Made by a program: the position numbers and the translations under genes
NCBI GenBank assembly: GCA_937952395.1
Contig: CALFYV010000049.1
Span: forward strand, 1-7,428
Length of the DNA stretch: 7,428 nt
From: an uncultured Bacteriovoracaceae bacterium
GTDB taxonomy: Bacteria; Bdellovibrionota; Bacteriovoracia; Bacteriovoracales; Bacteriovoracaceae
Direction: 5' to 3'
The notes under the pieces: model-generated
What the model saw: only the letters and a program-made list of their open reading frames with translations
What the model was told of the DNA's origin: nothing
Database searches by the model: none
Shown here: positions 1 to 7,328 of the stretch, piece after piece
Layout: each line of letters opens with the position of its first letter
Position numbering within the stretch: the first letter of the stretch is position 1

Positions 1-1
1 T

Positions 2-1270
2 TTTGCTTTAGCCACTCACTCCTATTTTACGAAATACAGAGTACATAAATACTCTCCCAGTGAAGCCTTAATAGCCGCTATAACTCTTAATGGTGAAATG
101 GAGCTCTGGGATAGCAAAAAAGGTGAGAAGCTCTTTAATATCGAATCTCGTGACGTTAAAGTCAGCTTCATTAAATTCAATCAAGCCGAAGATACTTTGG
201 CCATTGGAACGAAGTTGGGAAAAGGATTCTTACTGGATATAAAAAAAAATGAACTGGTTGCACTTCCTAAACCAAGCGGTACTAAACATACCGCCATTGA
301 ATTTCATCCAAGCACTGAATTTAAACTGGTTTATTTTGGAGACGAGATAGGTAATGTTACTGGTTATTTTAAAGTTAAAGATCAAAACTCATTCGTAATA
401 CTTAAACTTCACAATTCAGGCGAGTTTGCTCATGAGCAAACCAAGATGACAAAAATCATCCAAATCTCAAATGATACCCGTAGACTGGCACTATATTTTG
501 TAAACTACCCTTCTCTCATGGGGTTTAAAACATCTCAATACGTCCCTCTTTTACCTTCTGAAGAATACCAGGGTCCTGTTAAGAGCTTTAAATTAAAAGT
601 AGTGCCTCCTGACCCTAATGCCAAAGAAATTCCAGACAATATTAAGATAGGATTACAAAAACTAGCCATCCTGCAACTTAATAGTAAAGGTCAATATGAG
701 CTTATATTCGATACTGCAAGTAGTTTAATTTTGAATAATCCCATTCATAATTTCTCTTCATATGCCTATGATGACAACCTTCTTCATATGGCCTTTGGTT
801 TCGGACACGAAAATGAAACAATTGTAGTCAATTTGGCCACAGGAAAAGATAAGAAGCTTCCTGGAATCTTTGGTCATTTTTTGTCTATTACACCCGATGG
901 TAAATACTTAGCAGTGGCCAAGGTCGATGATTCTAAACTTCAAGAGAAAGGCCGAGAAGTAAAAATAATTGATATTGAAAGTGGCCAAGTAAAACATAGT
1001 AAGAAATTTGACTCTCCGGTTAGAGGAGTAAAGCTTTTCAGCGCTGAGAAGATGATCATAATTACTGAGAAAGGAGACTTTCACCTCTTTGATTTTCATA
1101 AAGAATTTAAGAGAATTGGCAAATACTCTAGCGGCATTAAGATGGCCCGAGATATTAAACTTCATTTTAATCAAGATAAATTTTTAAGAGTCACAGGTGA
1201 TGATGGGAATAGACACTCAATTGCTTGGGAAAATATTTTAGGTTGTAATAAGCATTTCTCTAGTAAATAG
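2..1270 (+). CDS. WD40-like beta-propeller protein, 5' end outside window
   Basis: The reading frame is open from the left edge (codon at 2-4) to the TAG at 1268-1270, so the ATG at 98 is an internal Met and not the start; 422 residues are visible. The visible part looks like propeller blades. Residues 17-37 end in the G-E-M-E-L-W-D signature typical of a WD40 blade, followed by a K-K-G-E-K-L turn. A late blade has S-I-T-P-D-G-K-Y-L-A-V-A, then V-K-I-I-D-I-E-S-G-Q-V, the usual strand-turn-strand pattern of WD40 or YVTN-type repeats. The middle (about 165-215) is less regular, with a Pro-rich loop. Such propellers are usually binding scaffolds, with no catalytic residues expected. Whether it has a signal peptide cannot be seen. 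An A9 run (241-249) encodes I-K-K-N. The gene converges with, and overlaps by 11 bp, the large minus-strand gene. The fold class is fairly safe; partner and role are unknown. Confidence 0.8.
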   Translation, partial: FALATHSYFTKYRVHKYSPSEALIAAITLNGEMELWDSKKGEKLFNIESRDVKVSFIKFNQAEDTLAIGTKLGKGFLLDIKKNELVALPKPSGTKHTAIEFHPSTEFKLVYFGDEIGNVTGYFKVKDQNSFVILKLHNSGEFAHEQTKMTKIIQISNDTRRLALYFVNYPSLMGFKTSQYVPLLPSEEYQGPVKSFKLKVVPPDPNAKEIPDNIKIGLQKLAILQLNSKGQYELIFDTASSLILNNPIHNFSSYAYDDNLLHMAFGFGHENETIVVNLATGKDKKLPGIFGHFLSITPDGKYLAVAKVDDSKLQEKGREVKIIDIESGQVKHSKKFDSPVRGVKLFSAEKMIIITEKGDFHLFDFHKEFKRIGKYSSGIKMARDIKLHFNQDKFLRVTGDDGNRHSIAWENILGCNKHFSSK

Positions 1271-4200
1271 CCTCATCTAAATCATCTAGTGATTTCTTGA
1301 TAACATCATCGGCTTCGGAGTTTAGAAGTTCAACGACTGACTCACGTATCTGTCTAAAACCTTCCATATCCGTTAAGTTTTCTACATTTTGCATATAATA
1401 TGCAGGATCTGTAATATGTTCAAAAGGTTCAAAGTCAGAAGTGATGTATTTAAAATCATCAAATGTTTTCCTGAAATTTTTAGTAGCAGGTAAATTAAAC
1501 TCACTAATATCTTCTAAGGTTTTCAAAAAACGCATGTCTTTGGCCAAACGCCCGGCTTCTGTATTAAATCCATTTACAAAAATCATATCCATTAGAGTGC
1601 TCACCTCTTGGACTGATGGATGCCCTTTTCCAATAAACTTAGTGGTATTCTCTTGATTTTTAGCAATAGCTTCTAAAACAATTTCTCTATATCCTTTTAT
1701 ATTAACTTCTTGCCCCTTAATGGTTTCATGAATTCCTTTGAGTGATTGCAACTCTTTTCTTAATATATCCCCTGCTAATTTTTGCGCCTTTATATAGTGG
1801 GTTTTGTAATATTTAAAGAAAGTTGTTACTCCTGTCCAACCTTGTTCTTTTATCGCCTCCGCCAATTGGACCGGCATCAGAACCATTTTTTGCGTCATAA
1901 AGTTTTTGGTAAATAAATGCCAAGAAAACCGAGGGTTAGCGATAAAAGTCGCAAATTTTTCAGAGAACTTTCTACTCACTTTGATATCAATATCTTCTGT
2001 ATAAAAATTTTCCAAACCTTTTTGAAAAGCTTTGGTCGCTTCTTCTTCGGACATAACTTTTGAGAGTTCTGAAACTTCAAAAGTCGATTTTTTAACCATT
2101 TTCTCATATAAATTAATTAAATAATCAACTTCTTTTAAGTGAGTTTCTAAGAAATTATCGACAGGCTTTTGCGCCATCTTAGCAATCAAGCTTTCCTTAA
2201 AAATTAAAAACATCTGCTCTCTATTCATACGAGGCACGCCAGTTAAAAAAGTTTTTAATCCAGCAAACCCTAATTCTGTTTTCATCATTTTGCGCGCCTG
2301 CCGGTAATCATCAAGCCCAGCAAAAAAGCGCTTAAGCCGTGCATTTTTTTCTAAGCCTTTGCGCGCCATCTTAGTCCCTTTGCTTGTTTGTTTTTTTACA
2401 AACTCGTATTTATCATTAAGCCATCCCATAACCGTTTGGCGTTCACTTATTTTTTCTGCTCTAATTTTTTGAGCTGGTTTATTGGCCAAAGTTTTTCCTT
2501 CAGCTTTAAGAGTATTTGGAAAAGTTTCCATGAACTTGAGATAGTCCTTTGCCAATTTGGGATACCTGGCAATTTTGAAAAAATCTTTAGTCTTCCATTC
2601 ACTGACAGCGCCAAAAAACTCCCTTCCAGTTGCCTCTTTGATCATTTTGGCAGTGTGAAATCCAAAATGTTTAGGGATACCTCTTATCACAGGTTTAACA
2701 AATAAAAAGTAGTCCAGACCTATAACGAATGAAGCGGTTCCAACATCCATCCACATTCTACTTTTAATCGCATCTAAATCTTCAATTCTAGTTATTTTGT
2801 CATTTTCTAAAACTTGAGTTGCCATTAATGTTTTTTGAAAGCGAATTTGAGCTGGATATTGATACATGGCTGGCAAGCGCATTAAATTAGGAACCATAAA
2901 ATAAACGAAGAAGATTAAATTCATAGGGCTCAATAACATCGCTGTTGCGCTTATTGCTCCCCCACCAAAACCTGTAAAGGCATTCATAGCAACGGCCCAA
3001 GCAGGCGCTGCAACTCCTGCTGCAGTTCCTCCAGAAGCAACTCCCGCTGCTACTAAGCCCACCACCATAATAGCGGCAAAAGCGATCATTCCTATTATAT
3101 CAAGAGTCTCAATAAATTTATCTAAAGAAGTTCGTGCTTCATCGCCTAACTCTTCATCTAAATCTTTTTTTTTTTGCTCTTTTTCAATGGCATTAAGTAT
3201 GGTGTGGCGACTTCCTGCTAAGTAAGCTCTGATCCCACCAGAGGATCTGAAAAGTGTTTTATACTCACTATTTCCCCCATCAGCATCCGCCACGGCCTCA
3301 CAAAAAGTTTTCATTTTTCCTGGCATGCCTTGAATGGCCTTATTAAGAAAATCGTTCATGCGATTTCTAAAAACACGCTCTTCAATGCCTTTCTCTCCAG
3401 GTGTAAACATGCGGGCCAGGTGAAAAATAAATGGCCCTTTATAATCCTCAACCTTTTTCTCCATCTGATAAATTTCAGCATTATGGATATAGTCCGTCTT
3501 CACTCTCTTATAACTTGTTTCTTCTAAGCCAAGAATGGCCACTAGTTCAATACTCTGTTGAACTTTATAATTGGCAAGAATATACTGCTCAAAGAATGTA
3601 GGAGCAAAATCATATTTATCTTCACTGGCACCCAACTCAACCACCTCAAAAAGCCCATAAAGTTTTAACATCTCATCAAAAACTGAACCTAAGTTTTTTA
3701 AATTATTTCCTTTAATATAAAACTTATTTTCAACAAAATGCTTAATTGTATAGTTAATACCGTCAATAACAGTTTTATCTACTTTAAGTAATTCCAAAGT
3801 ATCTCTTTTATCAAAAAGTTCTGGGTCTCCTTGATAAACTTGATAATCAAAACTTTTCTTAGTTAAAGCCTTTTTCTTAAGATTTTTTGATAGTACTTTT
3901 GGCGCCATTTGAGAAACGAGTGGATCTTCATCAAGGGCCATTTCATATTCTTCGGCCATAGTATATTTTTTGACATCTTCCGCTTTCTGCTTAGCTTTTT
4001 CATCCGCTTCTGCCACTATTTGGTCTGGATTTTTAACTGTTTCTTTACGAATTCCAGGCTTGGCAATCAATGTATCTTGTAATGCTAGAGTTTTAGTTAC
4101 TGCGCTGTCTTTTTTGTGAATTATATCTTTTGAAGCCAAAAGCTTTTGCAGACTACTATCTGCTTTGATTTGAGTACTATCTTTTAAAGCTTCTTTTGGT

Positions 4201-5846
4201 ATTTTAAAACGAACAGAGTCAGAACTATAAGAGGTTGAATCAAGAACAAGCTCCGTTGAATCTTTTCCTACTTTTTTACCTGTAACAAATTCTTCCCAAT
4301 CTGCTTCTTCGTATTCTTCGGATTCTTCGTCTTCATATTCTACAGAGTAGGGTATTGGGTTAAAAATTTCTTCAAATGGTACTGCGATTGAATCGTAAGG
4401 AACACTCGTATCAAATTTCATGTTTAACGGGTCAGAATTCGTAAACTCTTCTGAAACTTCACCCTTATTTATTCCACCTTCAATTAAATGTTTTACACCT
4501 GCTTGAGCAGCCAAAGAATCCGTTTGAATCGTACTGGTAATTTTGGAACTATCGGCTTTTAAAACATAAAACTTATCTTCACCCATCAGATAACTCATAT
4601 CTCCCATCATCGAGGTGAAAACTTCGCGGGCAAATAGCTCTTGGTGGATATTTAACTTCTTTTTCAACTCACTCTCCTCATAATAAAAAGAACGAGCTTT
4701 CTCTTTTGGGTCATCTGTAAAAGGTAGAGCAACATATAAATCACTCCAATTACTTGCCAAATAAGGGCTTTGTATGGCTCTCCATAACGAAGAAAAAAAT
4801 CCTGGAGATTCAACTGGTGTAATTTCAACAAATCGCTTCTCGCCAGCGATAGCTCCATCTTTGGGATCAATTTTGATATTCTTTGCGCTTTCTTTAAGTA
4901 TAGCATCTGAAACTGTTATCTCAACTTGGCTTCTAATTTTCGCAAATGGATCGTGCATAAAAGAGGCAATAAATTTATCTACATCACTAAAACCCAAGTC
5001 TTTCGACATCTGAATAATTTCTTCATTAGACATATAATTATCTAGAAAAATTTGTTTATCTGAACAATTATAATAATGAAATTGCTTGTTATAATACTCA
5101 CAACTGCCACCTAGGTTTTCGTCTCCACGACACAGACCTTTGGCCATCCTGACTTCAGCATCTTTAATACGGGCATCAAGATGCTCACATATTTTTCTAC
5201 GAACAAAACCAATTCGAATTTTTTTAGCTTCTTGAATTGTGACATGCCATAATAGTTTTTGCCGTGCGGCTTTTGGCATAACTTTATCCATGGCAATAAT
5301 ATCACCTTCATCAATTTCAGACTCTTCAATTTTCTTTTTAAACTCTTCTTCAAAACGCTCTTGGATTTTCTTTTGAAAATAAGCACTTAATTTTTCCGCA
5401 CTCGGATCGTACTTCAATGTTGTTTGTAAACTAGCAAAACGGTCCTGGTCTAGTTTTTTCTCCATGATAAAATTAAGCTCTCCTACATCTTCTGGAAGAA
5501 TTTTTTCTAATTTTTGAATCTTCTGTAAACCTTGAATAAGTTCTTGTTTCTCTTTTTGGGTATTATCAGTCCCAAAAAGTTTTTGCCACCAAGAACTGGC
5601 TTTGAAATCAACTTGAGAAAAATCGAAAAAAGATCTATCACTATTCCATTTAGCACTAGTTTTAAGGGCCATCATATTTTTCGTCTGCTCTTTCCCTTCT
5701 TCACCTTTAAATTTAATTTGTCCCTCTTGAATTAAGTTAAGCAGATAAGCTTCGTTAACTACTCTATTGGTCACAAGGTAAGCTTGATTAATTTTTTCTT
5801 CACGCCTGGACTCGGCTGAGAGCTCTCTATCATAAAGCTGTTCCAT
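1260..5846 (-). CDS. Very large orphan protein with central membrane segments (1528 aa)
   Basis: I do not recognise the family. Order of visible parts: a charged, helix-rich N-terminus (1-215); four of the protein's five Cys in a cluster (C220, C239, C249, C261; the fifth is C849); a region to about 430; an acidic patch (503-519, nearly all Glu/Asp/Tyr/Ser); an Asp-Ser-rich linker (529-592); a Lys/Glu-rich helix (610-660); mixed alpha/beta-looking sequence (665-890); a hydrophobic Gly/Ala-rich block with two likely membrane helices (about 915-936 and 967-988) and a possible third (1036-1051); then a long basic, helical C-terminal part. The N-terminus has no signal peptide, and the ATG at 5844-5846 has no Shine-Dalgarno-like sequence before it. 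The frame is open a further 38 codons upstream, to the TAG ending the preceding gene, with no GTG/TTG/CTG start, so this may be the back part of a split gene. In-frame Met58-Met59 (5670-5675) is a fallback start. It is real coding by length alone; function is unknown. Confidence 0.88.
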   Translation of the reverse strand: MEQLYDRELSAESRREEKINQAYLVTNRVVNEAYLLNLIQEGQIKFKGEEGKEQTKNMMALKTSAKWNSDRSFFDFSQVDFKASSWWQKLFGTDNTQKEKQELIQGLQKIQKLEKILPEDVGELNFIMEKKLDQDRFASLQTTLKYDPSAEKLSAYFQKKIQERFEEEFKKKIEESEIDEGDIIAMDKVMPKAARQKLLWHVTIQEAKKIRIGFVRRKICEHLDARIKDAEVRMAKGLCRGDENLGGSCEYYNKQFHYYNCSDKQIFLDNYMSNEEIIQMSKDLGFSDVDKFIASFMHDPFAKIRSQVEITVSDAILKESAKNIKIDPKDGAIAGEKRFVEITPVESPGFFSSLWRAIQSPYLASNWSDLYVALPFTDDPKEKARSFYYEESELKKKLNIHQELFAREVFTSMMGDMSYLMGEDKFYVLKADSSKITSTIQTDSLAAQAGVKHLIEGGINKGEVSEEFTNSDPLNMKFDTSVPYDSIAVPFEEIFNPIPYSVEYEDEESEEYEEADWEEFVTGKKVGKDSTELVLDSTSYSSDSVRFKIPKEALKDSTQIKADSSLQKLLASKDIIHKKDSAVTKTLALQDTLIAKPGIRKETVKNPDQIVAEADEKAKQKAEDVKKYTMAEEYEMALDEDPLVSQMAPKVLSKNLKKKALTKKSFDYQVYQGDPELFDKRDTLELLKVDKTVIDGINYTIKHFVENKFYIKGNNLKNLGSVFDEMLKLYGLFEVVELGASEDKYDFAPTFFEQYILANYKVQQSIELVAILGLEETSYKRVKTDYIHNAEIYQMEKKVEDYKGPFIFHLARMFTPGEKGIEERVFRNRMNDFLNKAIQGMPGKMKTFCEAVADADGGNSEYKTLFRSSGGIRAYLAGSRHTILNAIEKEQKKKDLDEELGDEARTSLDKFIETLDIIGMIAFAAIMVVGLVAAGVASGGTAAGVAAPAWAVAMNAFTGFGGGAISATAMLLSPMNLIFFVYFMVPNLMRLPAMYQYPAQIRFQKTLMATQVLENDKITRIEDLDAIKSRMWMDVGTASFVIGLDYFLFVKPVIRGIPKHFGFHTAKMIKEATGREFFGAVSEWKTKDFFKIARYPKLAKDYLKFMETFPNTLKAEGKTLANKPAQKIRAEKISERQTVMGWLNDKYEFVKKQTSKGTKMARKGLEKNARLKRFFAGLDDYRQARKMMKTELGFAGLKTFLTGVPRMNREQMFLIFKESLIAKMAQKPVDNFLETHLKEVDYLINLYEKMVKKSTFEVSELSKVMSEEEATKAFQKGLENFYTEDIDIKVSRKFSEKFATFIANPRFSWHLFTKNFMTQKMVLMPVQLAEAIKEQGWTGVTTFFKYYKTHYIKAQKLAGDILRKELQSLKGIHETIKGQEVNIKGYREIVLEAIAKNQENTTKFIGKGHPSVQEVSTLMDMIFVNGFNTEAGRLAKDMRFLKTLEDISEFNLPATKNFRKTFDDFKYITSDFEPFEHITDPAYYMQNVENLTDMEGFRQIRESVVELLNSEADDVIKKSLDDLDEAIY

Positions 5847-5963
5847 GGATTTAATTTTATCTAATTGAGCGTATAAAGAAGTTCGTAGAACTTCTTTTCT
5901 TTCTTCAAAAAATTTGGACGTATAAACTAAACCTTTTTCGATACTACTCTTACTTGAAGCCTA
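5847..5963 (-). other. In-frame TAG plus 38 open codons joining the two large ORFs
   Basis: On the minus strand the TAG at 5963-5961 ends the 425-residue ORF. The next 38 codons stay open in the same frame and run straight into the ATG of the 1528-residue ORF. The encoded stretch (A-S-S-K-S-S-I-E-K-G-L-V-Y and onward) is rich in Lys, Glu and Ser and reads as a charged helix continuous with the next protein's N-terminus. At this base composition a 38-codon open stretch would arise by chance less than one time in ten by a rough estimate, so the openness is suggestive and not proof. No alternative start codon and no ribosome binding site is seen. Readings: a nonsense mutation or sequencing error in one gene of about 1992 codons, stop readthrough, or a genuine intercistronic spacer. 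Confidence 0.6.
5875..5897. repeat. Perfect 10-bp inverted repeat with 3-nt loop
   Basis: AAAGAAGTTC, then GTA, then GAACTTCTTT on the plus strand. It lies between the TAG (5961) and the ATG (5846) of the minus-strand pair, ending 28 nt before the ATG. In the minus-strand transcript it would fold as a hairpin with only three G/C pairs out of ten, and what follows is not a U-tract, so it is a poor intrinsic terminator in that direction. On the plus strand a T-rich stretch (TTCTTTCTTC) follows, but no gene reads toward it from nearby. It could be an intercistronic stem or a protein-binding palindrome, or the chance product of coding sequence. Confidence 0.6.
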
Positions 5964-7238
5964 AAAACGTAAGTCCATGAAATGCAGTTGATACCAATAG
6001 AATAAATGGTTTGCCAGAGCAGCGTAGGCTAAATCAAAAATTTTCTCATACATAACTTCACGATTAAGTTTTTCTCCTGGCTTAATCTTCATATCGAGTT
6101 CAGTTTGACCTTGGGCATCCCACCAGCTAGAAAGCCCACTTGCTTCCTGTTCTAAATAGAGCTTTTTAAAACCTTCATAATCTTTGTAAGCTGTTTCCAC
6201 TATATTCTCATCCTCTTTAGCATCTTTAATAAGTCTTTCTATTTGTTTCTTTAAATCTTTGCCATGCAAACTCTCAAGACCATTTAAGTAATCTTCGAAT
6301 ATTTTAGGGTCCAATAAACTTGAATGCTGGATGGCCTGGACAAAATCAACCACATGCGGTTTGAAGTAATTATTATAAAAAGTCATGTATTTGTTTTCTA
6401 AATAAGCATCAGAATTTAACATATTGCCATTGGCAGGTGTTTGGAATGAGAAAAACTGATCTTGCCCACAGTTGTTCACAATTTCATCTGGAAATTTCTT
6501 AGGGTTAAAATCTTGTAGCGCCATATGATTATTAATAACGGCCCTAAGACTCATAAACTGAATGGCCTTAGCGTACTGGTCTAAATTTCGAATATCTTTC
6601 ATTGCCTCTGTTTCGAAAGCCTGCTTTTGAATTTCTGAAGTGACAACTTCAAAAGTGTCATCAGCCGTCTGGACTATCTTCATCGTGGTCGCTACACGCA
6701 TAAGCAGGTTATGATTATAGACATGAACTTTTGGTCTAATAGCTTCTAAACGTGGCCAGTACTTGAGGTAATTAGCAAAATTATTACCTTCGTTATGAGA
6801 AGCGATGATATAAACTCGTACAAGTTTAAAATAAATTCCAATATAATCAGTTAAGTCTTTGGTGAAAATTTGCTGCTCGGTTGAACCTTCGATGAAGTCA
6901 ATTTTACTATTTTCATAAATCTTATTTCTGAGTTCTAACAATTGCCCATAGTAATCTGGTAGTTTTGAGGTGAAGTAATTTTTAACGGCGGGTATCGGTA
7001 GAGTAAAGATTTCTGAGACTGTCTTTTTTTCATCAGTAACAGCAGCAATTTTTTTGGAAAGCGCTTCAAGCTCATGAGAAATATAATTAAATTCTTTAAC
7101 TTGATTTTGAGCAGACAAATCCTGAGTATAACCATAATCGGTCATAATTGGCCCCATGGCCAAAATCGCTAAGATGGCGAAATAACTCAGTTTCAACTTG
7201 TACCTCACTACTGATTTAAGGAGCAAAGTCGATGCCAT
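5961..7238 (-). CDS. Exported or membrane-anchored orphan protein (425 aa), possible front part of a split giant gene
   Basis: Family not recognised. Residues 17-39 are a basic-then-hydrophobic segment (K-L-S-Y-F-A-I-L-A-I-L-A-M-G-P) that reads as a signal peptide or N-terminal anchor, so the rest should be outside the cytoplasm. What follows is a mostly helical, charged, Tyr/Phe-rich sequence with a single Cys (C257) and no other membrane segment. Starts: the ATG at 7236-7238 has GGAAAG at 7245-7250, six bases upstream. A TTG at 7194-7196 has GAGG at 7203-7206, also six bases upstream, and would give a compact signal peptide beginning M-K-L-S-Y-F; both are plausible. The protein ends L-H-F-M-D-L-R-F at a TAG, and the frame continues open into the 1528-residue ORF. 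It lies 146 bp downstream of rpmE on the same strand. If the TAG is not a true end, this is the secretion and N-terminal domain of a protein of about 1992 residues. Confidence 0.85.
   Translation of the reverse strand: MASTLLLKSVVRYKLKLSYFAILAILAMGPIMTDYGYTQDLSAQNQVKEFNYISHELEALSKKIAAVTDEKKTVSEIFTLPIPAVKNYFTSKLPDYYGQLLELRNKIYENSKIDFIEGSTEQQIFTKDLTDYIGIYFKLVRVYIIASHNEGNNFANYLKYWPRLEAIRPKVHVYNHNLLMRVATTMKIVQTADDTFEVVTSEIQKQAFETEAMKDIRNLDQYAKAIQFMSLRAVINNHMALQDFNPKKFPDEIVNNCGQDQFFSFQTPANGNMLNSDAYLENKYMTFYNNYFKPHVVDFVQAIQHSSLLDPKIFEDYLNGLESLHGKDLKKQIERLIKDAKEDENIVETAYKDYEGFKKLYLEQEASGLSSWWDAQGQTELDMKIKPGEKLNREVMYEKIFDLAYAALANHLFYWYQLHFMDLRF
7194..7208 (-). promoter_or_regulatory. Alternative TTG start with GAGG ribosome binding site
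   Basis: On the minus strand GTGAGG (7203-7208) is followed by six bases and then TTG (7194-7196), codon 15 of the frame. Starting here removes 14 residues and leaves a textbook signal-peptide N-terminus (Met-Lys-Leu then a hydrophobic core). The ATG at 7238 has a similarly placed but weaker GGAAAG, so the sequence alone does not decide between them. Confidence 0.4.
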
Positions 7239-7282
7239 TAAAAGCTTTCCAAGTTATGAGAATCACATCATTGGGACAAAGA

Positions 7283-7311
7283 AAAGTAACCCATGTAAAA
7301 AAGATAGGCAA
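7283..7311 (-). promoter_or_regulatory. Weak sigma70-like promoter candidate
   Basis: Minus strand: TTGCCT (7306-7311), a 17-bp spacer, then TACTTT (7283-7288), 44 bp before the ATG at 7238. The -35 box matches TTGACA at four of six positions and the -10 box matches TATAAT at only three of six. It is the best-spaced pair I found in this gap, but AT-rich DNA gives such matches easily. Confidence 0.2.
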
Positions 7312-7328
7312 AAGTAGATATATTTATC

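Noticed and set aside
908..1174. 88-residue minus-strand ORF inside the propeller gene
   Set aside because: Lies fully antisense to a clearly coding frame, with no supporting context; a shadow.
98..1270. Propeller gene starting at the ATG at 98
   Set aside because: The frame is open to the left edge, and the ATG falls inside a WD40 blade signature (G-E-M-E-L-W-D), so it is an internal Met.
1279..1295. 6-bp inverted repeat (AAATCA/TGATTT) just after the propeller gene stop, as a terminator
   Set aside because: The stem is short and AT-rich with no T-tract after it, and it lies inside the coding sequence of the convergent gene; expected by chance.
2388..2705. 105-residue plus-strand ORF antisense to the giant gene
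   Set aside because: Phe/Ser-rich translation typical of the antisense of a Lys/Glu-rich gene; a shadow, as are the other short antisense ORFs over 1260-7238.
5846..5860. TAAAAT just before the ATG at 5846 as a -10 box for the 1528-residue ORF
   Set aside because: Too close to the start codon, and no acceptable -35 box at the right distance.
5881..5891. GTTC-N3-GAAC core of the 10-bp palindrome as a LexA/SOS box
   Set aside because: The half-sites are in the wrong orientation or spacing for the LexA boxes I know, and the neighbouring genes have no DNA-repair character.
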